Positions 33,835-42,649 of a stretch of 64,000 nt of DNA are shown here, in pieces. This stretch comes from Xanthobacteraceae bacterium. GTDB taxonomy: Bacteria > Pseudomonadota > Alphaproteobacteria > Rhizobiales > Xanthobacteraceae. Within the stretch, counting starts at the first letter, position 1. The number at the start of each line of letters is the position of its first letter. Below the pieces are notes generated by a model. That model saw only the letters and a program-made list of their open reading frames with translations, searched no databases and had not been told where the DNA came from. Both the position numbers and the translations under genes were made by a program. Location: the NCBI GenBank assembly GCA_022841625.1, contig JALHRD010000009.1:1-64000 (forward strand), in the 5' to 3' direction.

Positions 33835-34593
33835 ATGGATGGCATTGTTCTTGGACTGTTTTTGTTGGCGGCGTTTATTGGTGGGTTTGCGTCAGGTTTG
33901 GCCGGATTTGCGATGGGCTTCATTGTATCCGGCATTTGGCTTCACCTAATTACACCGATCCAGACAACGACGCTGGTCGTCGGATATGGCCTCTGGACGC
34001 AGGGGTATGGCGTCTGGAAAATGCGGCATGCGCTGCGATGGCGAACTGTGGCGCCGTTCATCGTCGGTGGCACGCTTGGCGTTCCGATTGGGACGATGCT
34101 GCTCACCTACGTCGATCCGGCTTACTTGCGCAGCGGAGTCGGTTTACTGCTGATCCTTTATAGCATCTATGGCTTGGCACAGCCGGCCTTCAAGCCCGTG
34201 CCGGCCGGTACTGTGGCCGACGGTGGTGTCGGATTTCTGAACGGGATGCTGTGCGGGCTTACCGGGCTCCCCGGTTTCATCATAACGATCTGGTGTCAGT
34301 TGCGTGGTTGGACCAAGGACGTGCAGCGCGCGGTTTTTCAGCCGGTCATGCTCGCAGCCATTGTGGCGACCGCAATATCTTTGAGCGTCACGGGCGCCGT
34401 CACCGCCGAGACGGTCAAATTGTATTTTCTCGGCCTGCCGGCGCTGCTGGCCGGCCTGTGGCTTGGGTTCAAGCTGTACGGAAAGCTCGACGACGCCGCA
34501 TTCCGCAAATTGATCCTGCTGCTCTTGTTGGTCTCCGGACTGGCACTGATCGCGGCCCATGGCCCTTCGATCATACGGTCTCAGGTTCCGTGA
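33835..34593 (+). CDS. TauE/SafE family membrane transporter
   Basis: Integral membrane protein of 252 residues with about eight hydrophobic segments, of the sulfite-exporter TauE/SafE family. The N-terminal part has GGFASGLAGFAMGFIVSGIW near residue 14 and the repeat FLNGMLCGLTGLPGFIITIW near residue 130, the twin G-rich motifs of the family. The ligand may be a sulfonate, sulfite or organic acid. The ATG at 33835 is preceded by GGGAG at 33824. A secreted hypothetical protein follows after 15 bases. Confidence 0.88.
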   Translation: MDGIVLGLFLLAAFIGGFASGLAGFAMGFIVSGIWLHLITPIQTTTLVVGYGLWTQGYGVWKMRHALRWRTVAPFIVGGTLGVPIGTMLLTYVDPAYLRSGVGLLLILYSIYGLAQPAFKPVPAGTVADGGVGFLNGMLCGLTGLPGFIITIWCQLRGWTKDVQRAVFQPVMLAAIVATAISLSVTGAVTAETVKLYFLGLPALLAGLWLGFKLYGKLDDAAFRKLILLLLLVSGLALIAAHGPSIIRSQVP

Positions 34594-34608
34594 GAGTCGG
34601 TGCACGCC

Positions 34609-35025
34609 ATGAACACTGCTATGTTCGATCGAAACCGGCCCATTCGCTTCCTGTTTCGCTTGGCGTTGGGATTGTTGCTGGCGGCAGTATTGCCGGTGAT
34701 GCCCGGATTGGCGGCGATCACCTGCAAGCCGCTCCTGACTGTCAAGAATGTCCGCGAGAGCCGCCCCGACCGCATGTCTCAGCCATGGGTCTGGACGGCG
34801 ACGGTTGTCGCGAACGGCAAGTTCTGCGCCACAAGCTCCGGCGCGTTCGAAATCGATTTCATCCGGATCAAGGAGTACGCACCCGATATGCAGTTTACCC
34901 AGAAGTACACATGGACCTCCGGTCAGTTCGACTTGAGTATGGAACTGGCGGTGGACGAAGCCATTCACGACTATCGCATCGGGTTCATTTCGCCCTGCGT
35001 GTGTCGCGAACTGCCATACAAATAA
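34609..35025 (+). CDS. Secreted hypothetical protein
   Basis: I do not recognise this protein of 138 residues. It has a basic N terminus (MNTAMFDRNRPIRFLFR), a hydrophobic segment (LALGLLLAAVLPVMPGLA) and a probable signal-peptidase site near residue 37, so it is likely periplasmic. The mature part has four cysteines (CKP near 40, KFCA near 69, and SPCVCREL near the end), suggesting two disulfides, and aromatic residues in the middle (YTWTSGQFDLSM). A GTG at 34600 is an alternative start. It may form a unit with the TauE-like gene. Confidence 0.6.
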   Translation: MNTAMFDRNRPIRFLFRLALGLLLAAVLPVMPGLAAITCKPLLTVKNVRESRPDRMSQPWVWTATVVANGKFCATSSGAFEIDFIRIKEYAPDMQFTQKYTWTSGQFDLSMELAVDEAIHDYRIGFISPCVCRELPYK

Positions 35026-35121
35026 GGGGGCTCCAGTGTATTTGGGGATTGACGCAGACTCCCCGTCAGACGGCATAGGTCCAAGCTCTGTGCGACGCTC
35101 GAACTCACGAGGAGGTTGCGC

Positions 35122-35344
35122 GTGACTGGAAAAGCCCCATCGATTGCTGCCGCCGAACTATAGGCTTGTCTGGTCACCGCTGCCGCGCCAATGGTTCTCG
35201 ACGTTCGCCGTGGTGAAGCCTTCAGCAAAGATGTCCGATTGATTGCCAGCGCGCTCCATCGGGTGCCGGAGGCGGTCGAAGAATGGTCTTGCAGCATGCC
35301 AGCCGGACGGGCGGTTGTCGTTTATTGCGCTCTCAGAGGGCCTG
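35122..35344 (+). pseudogene. Rhodanese-domain gene remnant
   Basis: GTG at 35122 follows an excellent GAGGAGG (35109-35115). The frame reads VTGKAPSIAAAEL, TAG at 35161, then ACLVTAAAPMVLDVRRGEAF, a gap, SALHRVPEAVEEW and MPAGRAVVVYC. This order is that of single-domain rhodaneses (VxDVRR near the start of the fold, active Cys after VVVYC). TAG stands where relatives often have Trp. After the Cys the active-site loop is lost and the sequence runs into the end of panC on the other strand. The gene is broken at two points. Confidence 0.65.
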
Positions 35345-35356
35345 GAAGGTGGTTCG

Positions 35357-36208
35357 CTATACCGCGACATTGTCGATCAGCCGCGTCGCGCCAAGGCGCG
35401 CGGCGACCAGCAGGCGGATGGGGCCGTCCTTGATGGATTCGACCTTCGCGAGGCTATCGGCATGGCGGGCTTCGAGATAGTCAAGCGTGAAGCCGACGCT
35501 TTCAATATCGGCGGAACATTCGTCGAGCACACGGGCGATGTGCTCCTTGCCGGCGATCCGGCGCGCACAGTCCTTGAGCACGCGATGTAAGCTCGCCGCA
35601 ACTTCGCGCTGAGCTTCCGAGAGATAGGCATTGCGCGACGACATCGCGAGGCCATTCGTCTCGCGCACAATCGGCGCGCCGACAATTTTGACTGGCAGGT
35701 CGAGGTCGGTGGCGATCCGGCTAATCACCTTGAGCTGCTGGTAGTCCTTTTCGCCGAAGATCGCGATGTCGGGCGAACACTGCACCAGAAGCTTGGTGAC
35801 AACGGTGGCGACGCCACCAAAGAAATGCGGGCGGAACGCGTCCTCGAGGCCGGCTTTGGCTGGGCCTTCCGGAACGATGCGGGTAGCGAATCCATCCGGA
35901 TACATCGTCTTTACGTTTGGCGCCCAGACCAGGTCGACATTGGCTTCAGCGAGCGCCGTGAGGTCTTGTTTGAGATCGCGCGGGTAGCTCCCAAAATCTT
36001 CATTCGGGGCGAATTGGGTTGGATTAACAAAAATCGAGACCACGACGCGTTTGGCGCGCCGCCGTGCCTGACGGACCAGTGCGAGGTGTCCTTTGTGCAA
36101 AGCGCCCATGGTCGGAACGAGGGCGACGGTCGCCCGGCCGCGGCGCAGGGCATCGATGGCGCGGCGCAGCGCCGGAACGTTGGATACAACGCGCGGATGT
36201 TGGGTCAT
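35357..36208 (-). CDS. panC: Pantothenate synthetase
   Basis: PanC condenses pantoate and beta-alanine with ATP to make pantothenate for coenzyme A. The 283-residue protein has [20 protein letters not shown] near residue 26 (HIGH-like HKGH), [17 protein letters not shown] near residue 52, [13 protein letters not shown] near residue 125, [10 protein letters not shown] near residue 147 and the KMSKS-like [12 protein letters not shown] near residue 185. The ATG at 36208 fits the family; longer starts are unlikely. The usual partner panB is not adjacent. Confidence 0.95.
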   Translation of the reverse strand: MTQHPRVVSNVPALRRAIDALRRGRATVALVPTMGALHKGHLALVRQARRRAKRVVVSIFVNPTQFAPNEDFGSYPRDLKQDLTALAEANVDLVWAPNVKTMYPDGFATRIVPEGPAKAGLEDAFRPHFFGGVATVVTKLLVQCSPDIAIFGEKDYQQLKVISRIATDLDLPVKIVGAPIVRETNGLAMSSRNAYLSEAQREVAASLHRVLKDCARRIAGKEHIARVLDECSADIESVGFTLDYLEARHADSLAKVESIKDGPIRLLVAARLGATRLIDNVAV

Positions 36209-36366
36209 GAAAGCGGGTCCAATTTGGCAGCCTAGACAAACCAGCAAGGCGATTAACCCATGATACCGAATAATTTGGAAGGGTTGGCCTCGCGGTCGCA
36301 GGGGCATTGCGCGGAGCATCGGATATGCTCACTTTATTGTCAGTCGGAATCGAGGGTCCTTGTTTG

Positions 36367-37104
36367 ATGGCTGATAAACCGCGCGACGTAACACCGGCCC
36401 GACCGGGTGGCGCTCCCGCCGCCGCTTCGTCGCGGGCGGAAATCGACGCATTCCTCTCAAAGGTCCGCAGTTTGGGGCCGGCCGGCGCCGGGGCGCGTGG
36501 GCGGCTGATCTTTGCACTCGACGCAACCATGAGCCGGCAGCCGCTATGGGACACGGCCTGCAAGCTCCAGGCCGACATGTTCCGCGAAGCTGCCGCGATC
36601 GGCGGGTTGGACGTGCAACTGGTGTACTATCGGGGCCTCATTGAGTGCCGCGCTTCGCCATGGGTGTCGCAGGCCGAGCGGCTTGCCGATTTGATGACGC
36701 GGATCGATTGCCGCGGCGGCCACAGCCAGATCGGACGCGTGTTGGGGCACGCGCGCTCCGAGTCGGAGCGCAAAAAAGTGCAAGCCCTGGTATTTGTTGG
36801 CGATGCCATGGAGGAAAAGCTCGACGATTTGTGTCAGGCGGCAGGTGAACTGGGCTTGCTGGGCGTGCCGGCCTTTATGTTTCAGGAAGGCTATGACGCG
36901 ATTGCCGAACAAGCGTTTCGCGAGGTCGCGCGCCTCACCAAGGGCGCATATTGTCGATTCGATCCGGGCGCCGCGCATCAGCTCGGCGAGTTGCTGCGCG
37001 CGGTCGCGGCCTATGCGGCGGGCGGCATGCGGGCGCTCGCCGACCTCTCGGCGCGACACGATGCCGGAGCGGTCAAGCTCATCGGGCAAATGAGACAGCG
37101 ATGA
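36367..37104 (+). CDS. VWA-like domain protein
   Basis: A 245-residue soluble protein with a von Willebrand A-like fold: GRLIFALDATMSRQPLW near residue 42 holds an incomplete MIDAS (D-x-T-x-S), and ALVFVGDAMEE near residue 138 is the second metal strand. The N terminus is Pro/Ala-rich. Its stop overlaps the start of the J-domain gene (ATGA), and homologous pairs of this kind occur together in rhizobial genomes. Function unknown; an adaptor that hands a client to DnaK through the J-domain partner is a reasonable idea. Confidence 0.75.
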   Translation: MADKPRDVTPARPGGAPAAASSRAEIDAFLSKVRSLGPAGAGARGRLIFALDATMSRQPLWDTACKLQADMFREAAAIGGLDVQLVYYRGLIECRASPWVSQAERLADLMTRIDCRGGHSQIGRVLGHARSESERKKVQALVFVGDAMEEKLDDLCQAAGELGLLGVPAFMFQEGYDAIAEQAFREVARLTKGAYCRFDPGAAHQLGELLRAVAAYAAGGMRALADLSARHDAGAVKLIGQMRQR

Positions 37105-37802
37105 ATGCGGTCATCTTCGGCGGGTTGCTGCTGGTGGTCGTGCTGGTGCTGCTGCACGGTCTTAGCAAAGCCAATCCGCGCAATGTTGCGATCGCGCTGA
37201 AGGCGTCCGGCGGTATTGGAGCGCTGGTTGTTGCAGCGATCCTGGCGGTGCGCGGCCGCATCGATCTTGCGATCATGCTTGGAGCGTTCGGACTGAGCTT
37301 GCTGGGCTGGCTGCCTTGGAGTGTCGCGGGCTTTGGAGCCCGCACGCAAAAGAGCACCGGACAGGTGTCCAAGGTTCGTTCGGCCTTTATCGAAATGGAG
37401 CTAGAGCATGACACCGGCGCCATGCGCGGAACGATTCTCGTGGGCCCGCATGTCGGACAAAATCTCGATGCGCTCGATATGCCGACCTTGACCGGATTCC
37501 TGCCTGAGATTGACGAAGAGAGCCGCGCGCTATTGATGGCTTATCTTGATCGCCGGGAGCCCGCTTGGCGCGACAACGTTCAGGGTGGTGCGGCAGCGGG
37601 GCCGGGGAGCTGGAGTTCCGGCAAAATGACGGAACAGGAGGCCTATCAGATCTTGGGCCTGGAGCCGGGAGCGAGTGTCGACGACGTCAGCCGGGCGCAC
37701 CGGTCCCTGATGAAGAAACTGCATCCCGATCAGGGGGGCTCGACGTATCTTGCGACCCGCGTCAATGAAGCCAAGGATATTCTTACGCGACGACATCGCT
37801 AA
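37101..37802 (+). CDS. Membrane-anchored J-domain protein
   Basis: A 233-residue co-chaperone. The N terminus has one or two membrane helices (VIFGGLLLVVVLVLLHGLS; later ASGGIGALVVAAILAV and IMLGAFGLSLLGWLPW), a middle conserved part (SAFIEMELEHDTGAMRG) and a C-terminal J domain (about 176-233) with the catalytic HPD in MKKLHPDQGG and the EAYQILGL start. Type III J protein of the TIM14/DjlA-like kind, with the J domain at the C terminus. Coupled to the VWA gene by a four-base overlap. Confidence 0.82.
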   Translation: MNAVIFGGLLLVVVLVLLHGLSKANPRNVAIALKASGGIGALVVAAILAVRGRIDLAIMLGAFGLSLLGWLPWSVAGFGARTQKSTGQVSKVRSAFIEMELEHDTGAMRGTILVGPHVGQNLDALDMPTLTGFLPEIDEESRALLMAYLDRREPAWRDNVQGGAAAGPGSWSSGKMTEQEAYQILGLEPGASVDDVSRAHRSLMKKLHPDQGGSTYLATRVNEAKDILTRRHR

Positions 37803-37876
37803 CAACTCCGCACTACGCTAGTCCAACGCACACCAGGAATTCGAGCCCTATGTACCCGTCGCCTGTTGCCAAACCG

Positions 37877-39451
37877 TTAGTTTCTGAGGGCGACGCAATC
37901 GACATCGTTGCGCCGGAGGAACCGGCAGGCCGCCTCGGCCTGTTCGCGGTCGAGCACTGCAAAACGGGCGCGATAAAGGGTCGTTTCGCCGCGCTGGACC
38001 GGCTCGGTGAAGGGGGTCGCAGCGTTAAGAATACGTGAAGCTTTTTGTTTGACCGAAGCGAGCCGCTGTTGGGCCTCGGATTCGGCCGGATAGGCTCCGA
38101 CCTGAATGATCCAGCCAGGACGGGACGGTGGGCGAGCCGCGGTCGCGGCGGGTGCTTCTGCGGGTGTTTCGCGGGTGCGTGCGGCTTGTCCTGCGGGCGC
38201 GTCGTCAATTACGGCGGTGCGGACGGGTGGTGTTGCGGCGAGGGTGGGGCGGGCGACTGTTGGGGGCGCCAGCGGTTCTGCCACGGCGGTGACCGGCGGC
38301 GGCACGTTCGACGGCTGCGGTGGTTGCGAGGTCTTGGCGGATTTCTGGGCGTTGGGTTGCACCGGTACGGTGCGAACCACAATGGGTCGGATTGGATCGT
38401 TCGATCCAACGGTGGGCGTGGCAGGCGCGGGTGCGCTGCTGGCGCTTGCCAGGTCGAACCGATTAACCGACCTGGGATCTGGAGTTCTGGACTCTGGCGG
38501 CGTGCTAGCCGCCGATGATGCCGGGAGCTCGCGCGAGGGAGCCGCGGCAATCATTGGCGCGCTGCGGCGGGTGGAGGCTTTGTCGACATGCTCCACCAGA
38601 AGTTTGCGCATGCTTGCATCGCGCGCGGCAGCGCTGGTGCCGCCGAGTACCACCGCAACGACATGGCGACCGTTTCGCCGCACCGACGTAATCAGATTGA
38701 ACCCTGATGAACGGATGTAGCCGGTTTTGATGCCGTCCACCCCTTCAAGGCGCCCCAACAATTTGTTGTGGTTGGCGATCTGCTGGCCACGGAATGTGAA
38801 AGTGCGCGTCGAGAAGTAACGATAATAGCGCGGGAATCGCTCCTGGATCGCGCGTCCAAGGAGCGCCTGATCGCGCGCCGTGCTCACCTGTGCGGAATCG
38901 GGCAGGCCGGAAGCGTTGCGATACACAGTGCTGCTCATTCCAAGCGCGCGCGCCTTGCGCGTCATCTGGCGGGCGAATTCCTCCTCGGAGCCGGCAAGGT
39001 ATTCTGCGACGACCACGGCGGCGTCATTGGCGGAGCGCGTGATCATACCCTTGATGGCGTCTTCAACGCTGATGCTGCCACCTTCGCGCAGGCCAAGCTT
39101 GGTAGGGGACTGATCCGCCGCGCGCTCGGAGACGCGCAATTGGCTCTCAAGCGTGAGCTTTCCTGTCTCTAACCGCTCAAACAGCATGAAGAGCGTCATG
39201 ACTTTGGTCAGCGAAGCTGGATGGCGGATGACGTCCGCGCTCGTTGCGTGCAGGGTCGCGCCAGAATTCGCGTCCACAACCAGCGCGGAATAGCCAGGAT
39301 TGCGCGCGCTCGTGGTTGCGACCGCGCCCTTGCCGCGGCGGCTTTGCGCGTCCGCCGATTCGGTCGTGAGCGCGGTCATAGCAACTGTCGCGCAAAGACC
39401 AATCATTACCCAACGAAGCCCGGTTCGGGCCCCGGTACGCATACGCAACAT
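37877..39451 (-). CDS. D-alanyl-D-alanine carboxypeptidase with SPOR domain
   Basis: Penicillin-binding protein of 524 residues in the S11 family. After a signal peptide ending near residue 36 (ADAQ) the serine site SLTK lies near residue 81, SAN near 143 and KTG near 246, the three catalytic boxes. A Pro/Ala-rich linker (about 310-440) leads to a C-terminal SPOR domain (GWIIQVGAYPAESEAQQRLA near residue 445). The SPOR domain should direct the enzyme to the septum. The ATG at 39451 was preferred to 39472. Confidence 0.92.
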   Translation of the reverse strand: MLRMRTGARTGLRWVMIGLCATVAMTALTTESADAQSRRGKGAVATTSARNPGYSALVVDANSGATLHATSADVIRHPASLTKVMTLFMLFERLETGKLTLESQLRVSERAADQSPTKLGLREGGSISVEDAIKGMITRSANDAAVVVAEYLAGSEEEFARQMTRKARALGMSSTVYRNASGLPDSAQVSTARDQALLGRAIQERFPRYYRYFSTRTFTFRGQQIANHNKLLGRLEGVDGIKTGYIRSSGFNLITSVRRNGRHVVAVVLGGTSAAARDASMRKLLVEHVDKASTRRSAPMIAAAPSRELPASSAASTPPESRTPDPRSVNRFDLASASSAPAPATPTVGSNDPIRPIVVRTVPVQPNAQKSAKTSQPPQPSNVPPPVTAVAEPLAPPTVARPTLAATPPVRTAVIDDAPAGQAARTRETPAEAPAATAARPPSRPGWIIQVGAYPAESEAQQRLASVKQKASRILNAATPFTEPVQRGETTLYRARFAVLDREQAEAACRFLRRNDVDCVALRN

Positions 39452-39820
39452 CGCGATTTCCCCGTGCACCACAGAATGCCACTGGCGTGGCGAACGGCCC
39501 CCTTCTTATTACTGGCATACCGCCGCGAAACTAGGGAACGGTCAAAAGCGGCGAATTTCCGGACTTCTCGACATCAACCGAGGGGACACCGATCGATCGG
39601 CGGCCTGCTTTGCTAAATGACGATCACGCGCTCGTGCCAGGCACGCTAGGGCAGCAGAATTGCCGAAACGTTAAGGGGATGCGGGATTTGCTGCGTCGCA
39701 GCAATTTCCTTGACGAGAGCCTATCGTGTGCTGGTCGAGCGCTGGGCGCGGGTCAATCCGGCCTGTAAAGAAAAACCCGGCCGTTCGGCCGGGCTTTGTG
39801 AGGTGGGATTTGTGCGGTCG
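39452..39820. other. Intergenic region between two minus-strand genes
   Basis: The 369 bases hold no supported gene. Besides the terminator at 39776 there is a near-palindrome TTGCTGCG-T-CGCAGCAA at 39688-39704, on the promoter side of the carboxypeptidase gene. The function of that palindrome is unknown. Confidence 0.4.
39776..39793 (-). terminator. Intrinsic terminator of the TadG-like gene
   Basis: CCCGGCCG (39776-39783) and CGGCCGGG (39786-39793) form an 8-bp stem; on the minus strand it is followed by TTTTTC. It lies 27 bases after the stop of the gene at 39821. Confidence 0.8.
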
Positions 39821-41536
39821 CTATTTTGCCACGCGCAGGTTCGCCAAGCTTTGAGCAATCGTGGTGAACACGGCGTTGAGATCCGCCGCGTTCTGGACAT
39901 TGTAGTACATGCTTGGACTGGTGGCGCAGGCCCGTAGCAGCGCCGCGTTCCCATCGATGACGCGGATCGTGTAAAGCTTGATATTTGCCGCTTTCACATT
40001 GGCACAGACTTGCTCGGTGCGTGCATCGATGGGGGACTGGGTGTCCGACCAACGGTTCTGCGTGTTGTCGCCGTCAGTCAACAAGATGATCACTTTGTCG
40101 AGGCCGGGATTTGGCGCTGCCGCGTTGTTGAGCGGTGCGGATGCGGTGAGCGCATGGAACGCCCAGGTAAGGCCGATTGTTACGTTCGTGGCGCCTAACG
40201 GAGCGAGTTCGTCGATCTTGTTGTTCAGCGCCGTCCAGTCAAACGTCAGCGGCAGCGACGCCGCGGGACAACTGAAGTGTTGGAACGGTTGAAAGGCGTC
40301 CGCGGTTTGGGGGGCATTAGCCGTGACGTAGCCCTCCAACACACCGTCGGTATTGGTTCTCTGCACATTGCTCCACGCGAACGCCGGCGCGACGTTCTGC
40401 ACGTCATAGATTTGATTGCGGTCACGCACGCATCCATTCCACGCAGTCTTTGGGCGAGGTCGCCACGTGTGCGTATAGGTTCTTTGTCGGCAGACCCTGC
40501 TGCTGCCACTGCCGGAACAGGAGCAGTTTGGGTTGCTGCCACAGCTTGCACTTGACCCCGTGGCGACAGTGTACCAGTCCACGGGGAGTTTCTCGACACT
40601 CGTGTAACAGCCGTTGTGATAGCTGTTGTCCAGAAGGCCGCTCGCGGCGGTACTCCTATCGCCATTGTCTCTCGACGGGCAGATCAAGCCCGCGTTCGCG
40701 CCGGTCGACGGGATCGTTGAGATCGTTGAGTCATTCAGCCTGTGTGCTGGCCCGTTGGAGCAGCGGAATCCGTGAATGGAATTGGTGAAGGGGCAAGTGC
40801 TTGAGGGACCTGTCCGGCTCCAGGTGGTTGCATTGTTTGCGATCCAGTTCGCCATGACCTCCGGCTCACCAGACCATTTGCTCCAGTCCAGCCAAGCCGC
40901 GTTACTGTTGCTGGAGTTGACATTGACGTTGACATTAAAGGGGACGATAGCGATTTTGACATCGCCGTCACTCTTTGCAGCTTTTTTTAGAGTTGTTAGC
41001 AGGGATTTTGCAGCCTTCTTGAGCTCGTCAATTTTGTTGTTCGAGGCCATCGATCCAGTGACGTCGAGAGCGAGCGCGAGCTCAAGTTTCTTGACGCCCC
41101 AGACGATCTCGGTCGAAACGCCGAGATCCATTTGTTGGACGCCGAGAAACTTGGTGAACTCGGTCGGAAGCTTGCCGGTAACATTGAGCGTCAATTTATG
41201 GCTACTGGGAGTCGGCGTGGTGAGGGTTGGGACGATGACGATGTTCGTTACCTCCGGCCGATTGAATTGCGAGAGGAAGATGCTGTTGGCTTTCTGCGTC
41301 AATTGTTCGGCGGTGAGGGTCGACGCTTCCTTAGACAAGATCAGGCCGGTCGCATCGATGGCTGATTGTATCGCGACTCTTGCAGAGTTGCCGCGGCTGT
41401 AGTCAACGGCGGCACCGACCATCCCGATCATCGGAACGGCTGCCAGTGCGAATGTTATCATGATGTTGCCGCGTTCAGAGGCGCGGAAAGTCAACAGCTT
41501 GCTGCGCAAGCAACCGAGGAGGAGCGCGATATTCAT
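39821..41536 (-). CDS. TadG-like protein with Tad and VWA domains
   Basis: A 571-residue envelope protein of the Tad/Flp pilus type. The N-terminal Tad helix (RASERGNIMITFALAAVPMIGMVGAAVDYSR in parts: ERGNIMITFALAA) anchors it. A VWA domain starts near residue 150 (LALALDVTGSMAS, intact MIDAS D-x-T/S-x-S) and ends with KVIILLTDGDNTQN near residue 487. Between these lies an unusually large, Cys- and Ser-rich insert (about 230-400; NPNCSCSGSGSSRVC, several YNxNGC-like segments). A VNVNVNSSNSN run is near 200. Divergent from two TadE-like genes. Confidence 0.85.
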   Translation of the reverse strand: MNIALLLGCLRSKLLTFRASERGNIMITFALAAVPMIGMVGAAVDYSRGNSARVAIQSAIDATGLILSKEASTLTAEQLTQKANSIFLSQFNRPEVTNIVIVPTLTTPTPSSHKLTLNVTGKLPTEFTKFLGVQQMDLGVSTEIVWGVKKLELALALDVTGSMASNNKIDELKKAAKSLLTTLKKAAKSDGDVKIAIVPFNVNVNVNSSNSNAAWLDWSKWSGEPEVMANWIANNATTWSRTGPSSTCPFTNSIHGFRCSNGPAHRLNDSTISTIPSTGANAGLICPSRDNGDRSTAASGLLDNSYHNGCYTSVEKLPVDWYTVATGSSASCGSNPNCSCSGSGSSRVCRQRTYTHTWRPRPKTAWNGCVRDRNQIYDVQNVAPAFAWSNVQRTNTDGVLEGYVTANAPQTADAFQPFQHFSCPAASLPLTFDWTALNNKIDELAPLGATNVTIGLTWAFHALTASAPLNNAAAPNPGLDKVIILLTDGDNTQNRWSDTQSPIDARTEQVCANVKAANIKLYTIRVIDGNAALLRACATSPSMYYNVQNAADLNAVFTTIAQSLANLRVAK

Positions 41537-42076
41537 GGTCACACCATTCCTGACGAAATCCTGCTTAGCCTGCGCTACGACTAGGCTTCGGTAATTAATT
41601 AGGAGTAAAAGTCGACTTTGAGATTCGGTTGCAAACCGATGACAAATACTCAGACTTGGCGGTCTTTCTGAGCAAACTCAACAATTGATGAAGGGCTACC
41701 TGCAATCACCGGATAACTGGCGAGTAACGGTGTTCAAGCCCTGTCAGCTGCGCAGCAAAACGGATCGTTCGGTCGAACGCAACAGAGCAGACCTGCATGG
41801 CCGCCGGCGGCGGTTTCTCACGTTAGTTTAGCGCATTCAAACACTGAGTGAATTAGCGGTTGGTTCACCATTTTGACTTTCGCATCAAATTGACAAGGCC
41901 GAGCTAAAGGCGGCTAGCAGATGTGCTGGGCACGATGCCGCCAGAGAGTTATGGTTAGGAGAACCGTAACGCGAAGCGTGGTGTTGTCCGCTATTGCCGC
42001 AACAATTCGCCAATACCTTTTTGATACCCCTAAACGGCCGGCGGGGTAGGGCTGCTGGTTAGGTGGATATCAGACC
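41537..42076. other. Divergent control region between tad genes
   Basis: The 540 bases separate the leftward TadG-like gene from the rightward TadE pair. It is less GC-rich than its surroundings and has no supported ORF. A 9-bp inverted repeat with one mismatch (GTTATGGTT-AGGAG-AACCGTAAC, 41948-41970) lies about 110 bases before the TadE start. Both promoters are expected here. Confidence 0.4.
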
Positions 42077-42649
42077 ATGCTCCAACTCATGAAAAGACCG
42101 CCCGCCGCGCGGCGACTCTCGGTACAGAGCGTGATGCGCGGGTTTGTGCGCAAGAATGACGGCGCGACCGCAGTTGAATTCAGCCTTGTTGCCGCGCCAT
42201 TCTTCCTACTGATGTTCGCGATCATAGAAACGGCATTGATTTTCTTTGCCGGTCAGGTGATGGAAACTGCAGTTGCGGATTCCTCGCGGCTGATCATGAC
42301 TGGGCAGGCGCAACAGCAGGGATTTAGTGAGGCGCAATTCAAGAGTGCGGTATGCGACCGGGCCAGCGGTCTATTCGACTGCGGCGGCATATATGTCGAC
42401 GTCAAGAAGTACCCGTCGTTCGCCAGCATCAGTCTTGCGCCGCCGCTTGATGCAAATGGGGTTTTTCAGAATAACACGCAATATCAACCAGGTGGTGAGA
42501 ACGAGATCGTTGTCGTCAGGATGTTCTACGAATGGCCGGTCTACGTTTCACTGCCGCTGAGCAACATGGCTGGGGCCAAGCGCCTCATGACCGCAACAGC
42601 GGCGTTCCGCAATGAGCCCTTCGGACCGTCGGTAGCTCCAGCGCCATGA
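42077..42649 (+). CDS. TadE-like pilus assembly protein 1
   Basis: A 190-residue pseudopilin-like protein. After a basic N terminus the TadE motif appears as KNDGATAVEFSLVAAPFFLLMF near residue 29 (conserved AVEF with the membrane helix), followed by ETALIFFAGQVMETAVADSSRLI and a periplasmic domain with a cysteine pair (AVCDRASGLFDCGG). It shares a four-base overlap with the next TadE-like gene. TadE proteins are minor pilins of Flp pili. Other tad genes (cpaABCEF, flp) are not in the window. Confidence 0.9.
   Translation: MLQLMKRPPAARRLSVQSVMRGFVRKNDGATAVEFSLVAAPFFLLMFAIIETALIFFAGQVMETAVADSSRLIMTGQAQQQGFSEAQFKSAVCDRASGLFDCGGIYVDVKKYPSFASISLAPPLDANGVFQNNTQYQPGGENEIVVVRMFYEWPVYVSLPLSNMAGAKRLMTATAAFRNEPFGPSVAPAP

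Noticed and set aside
31708-35344. Amber codons in place of Trp in two genes (31768, 35161) as a sign of recoding
   Set aside because: Both genes also have truncations, and the toxin a frameshift, so simple decay explains them.
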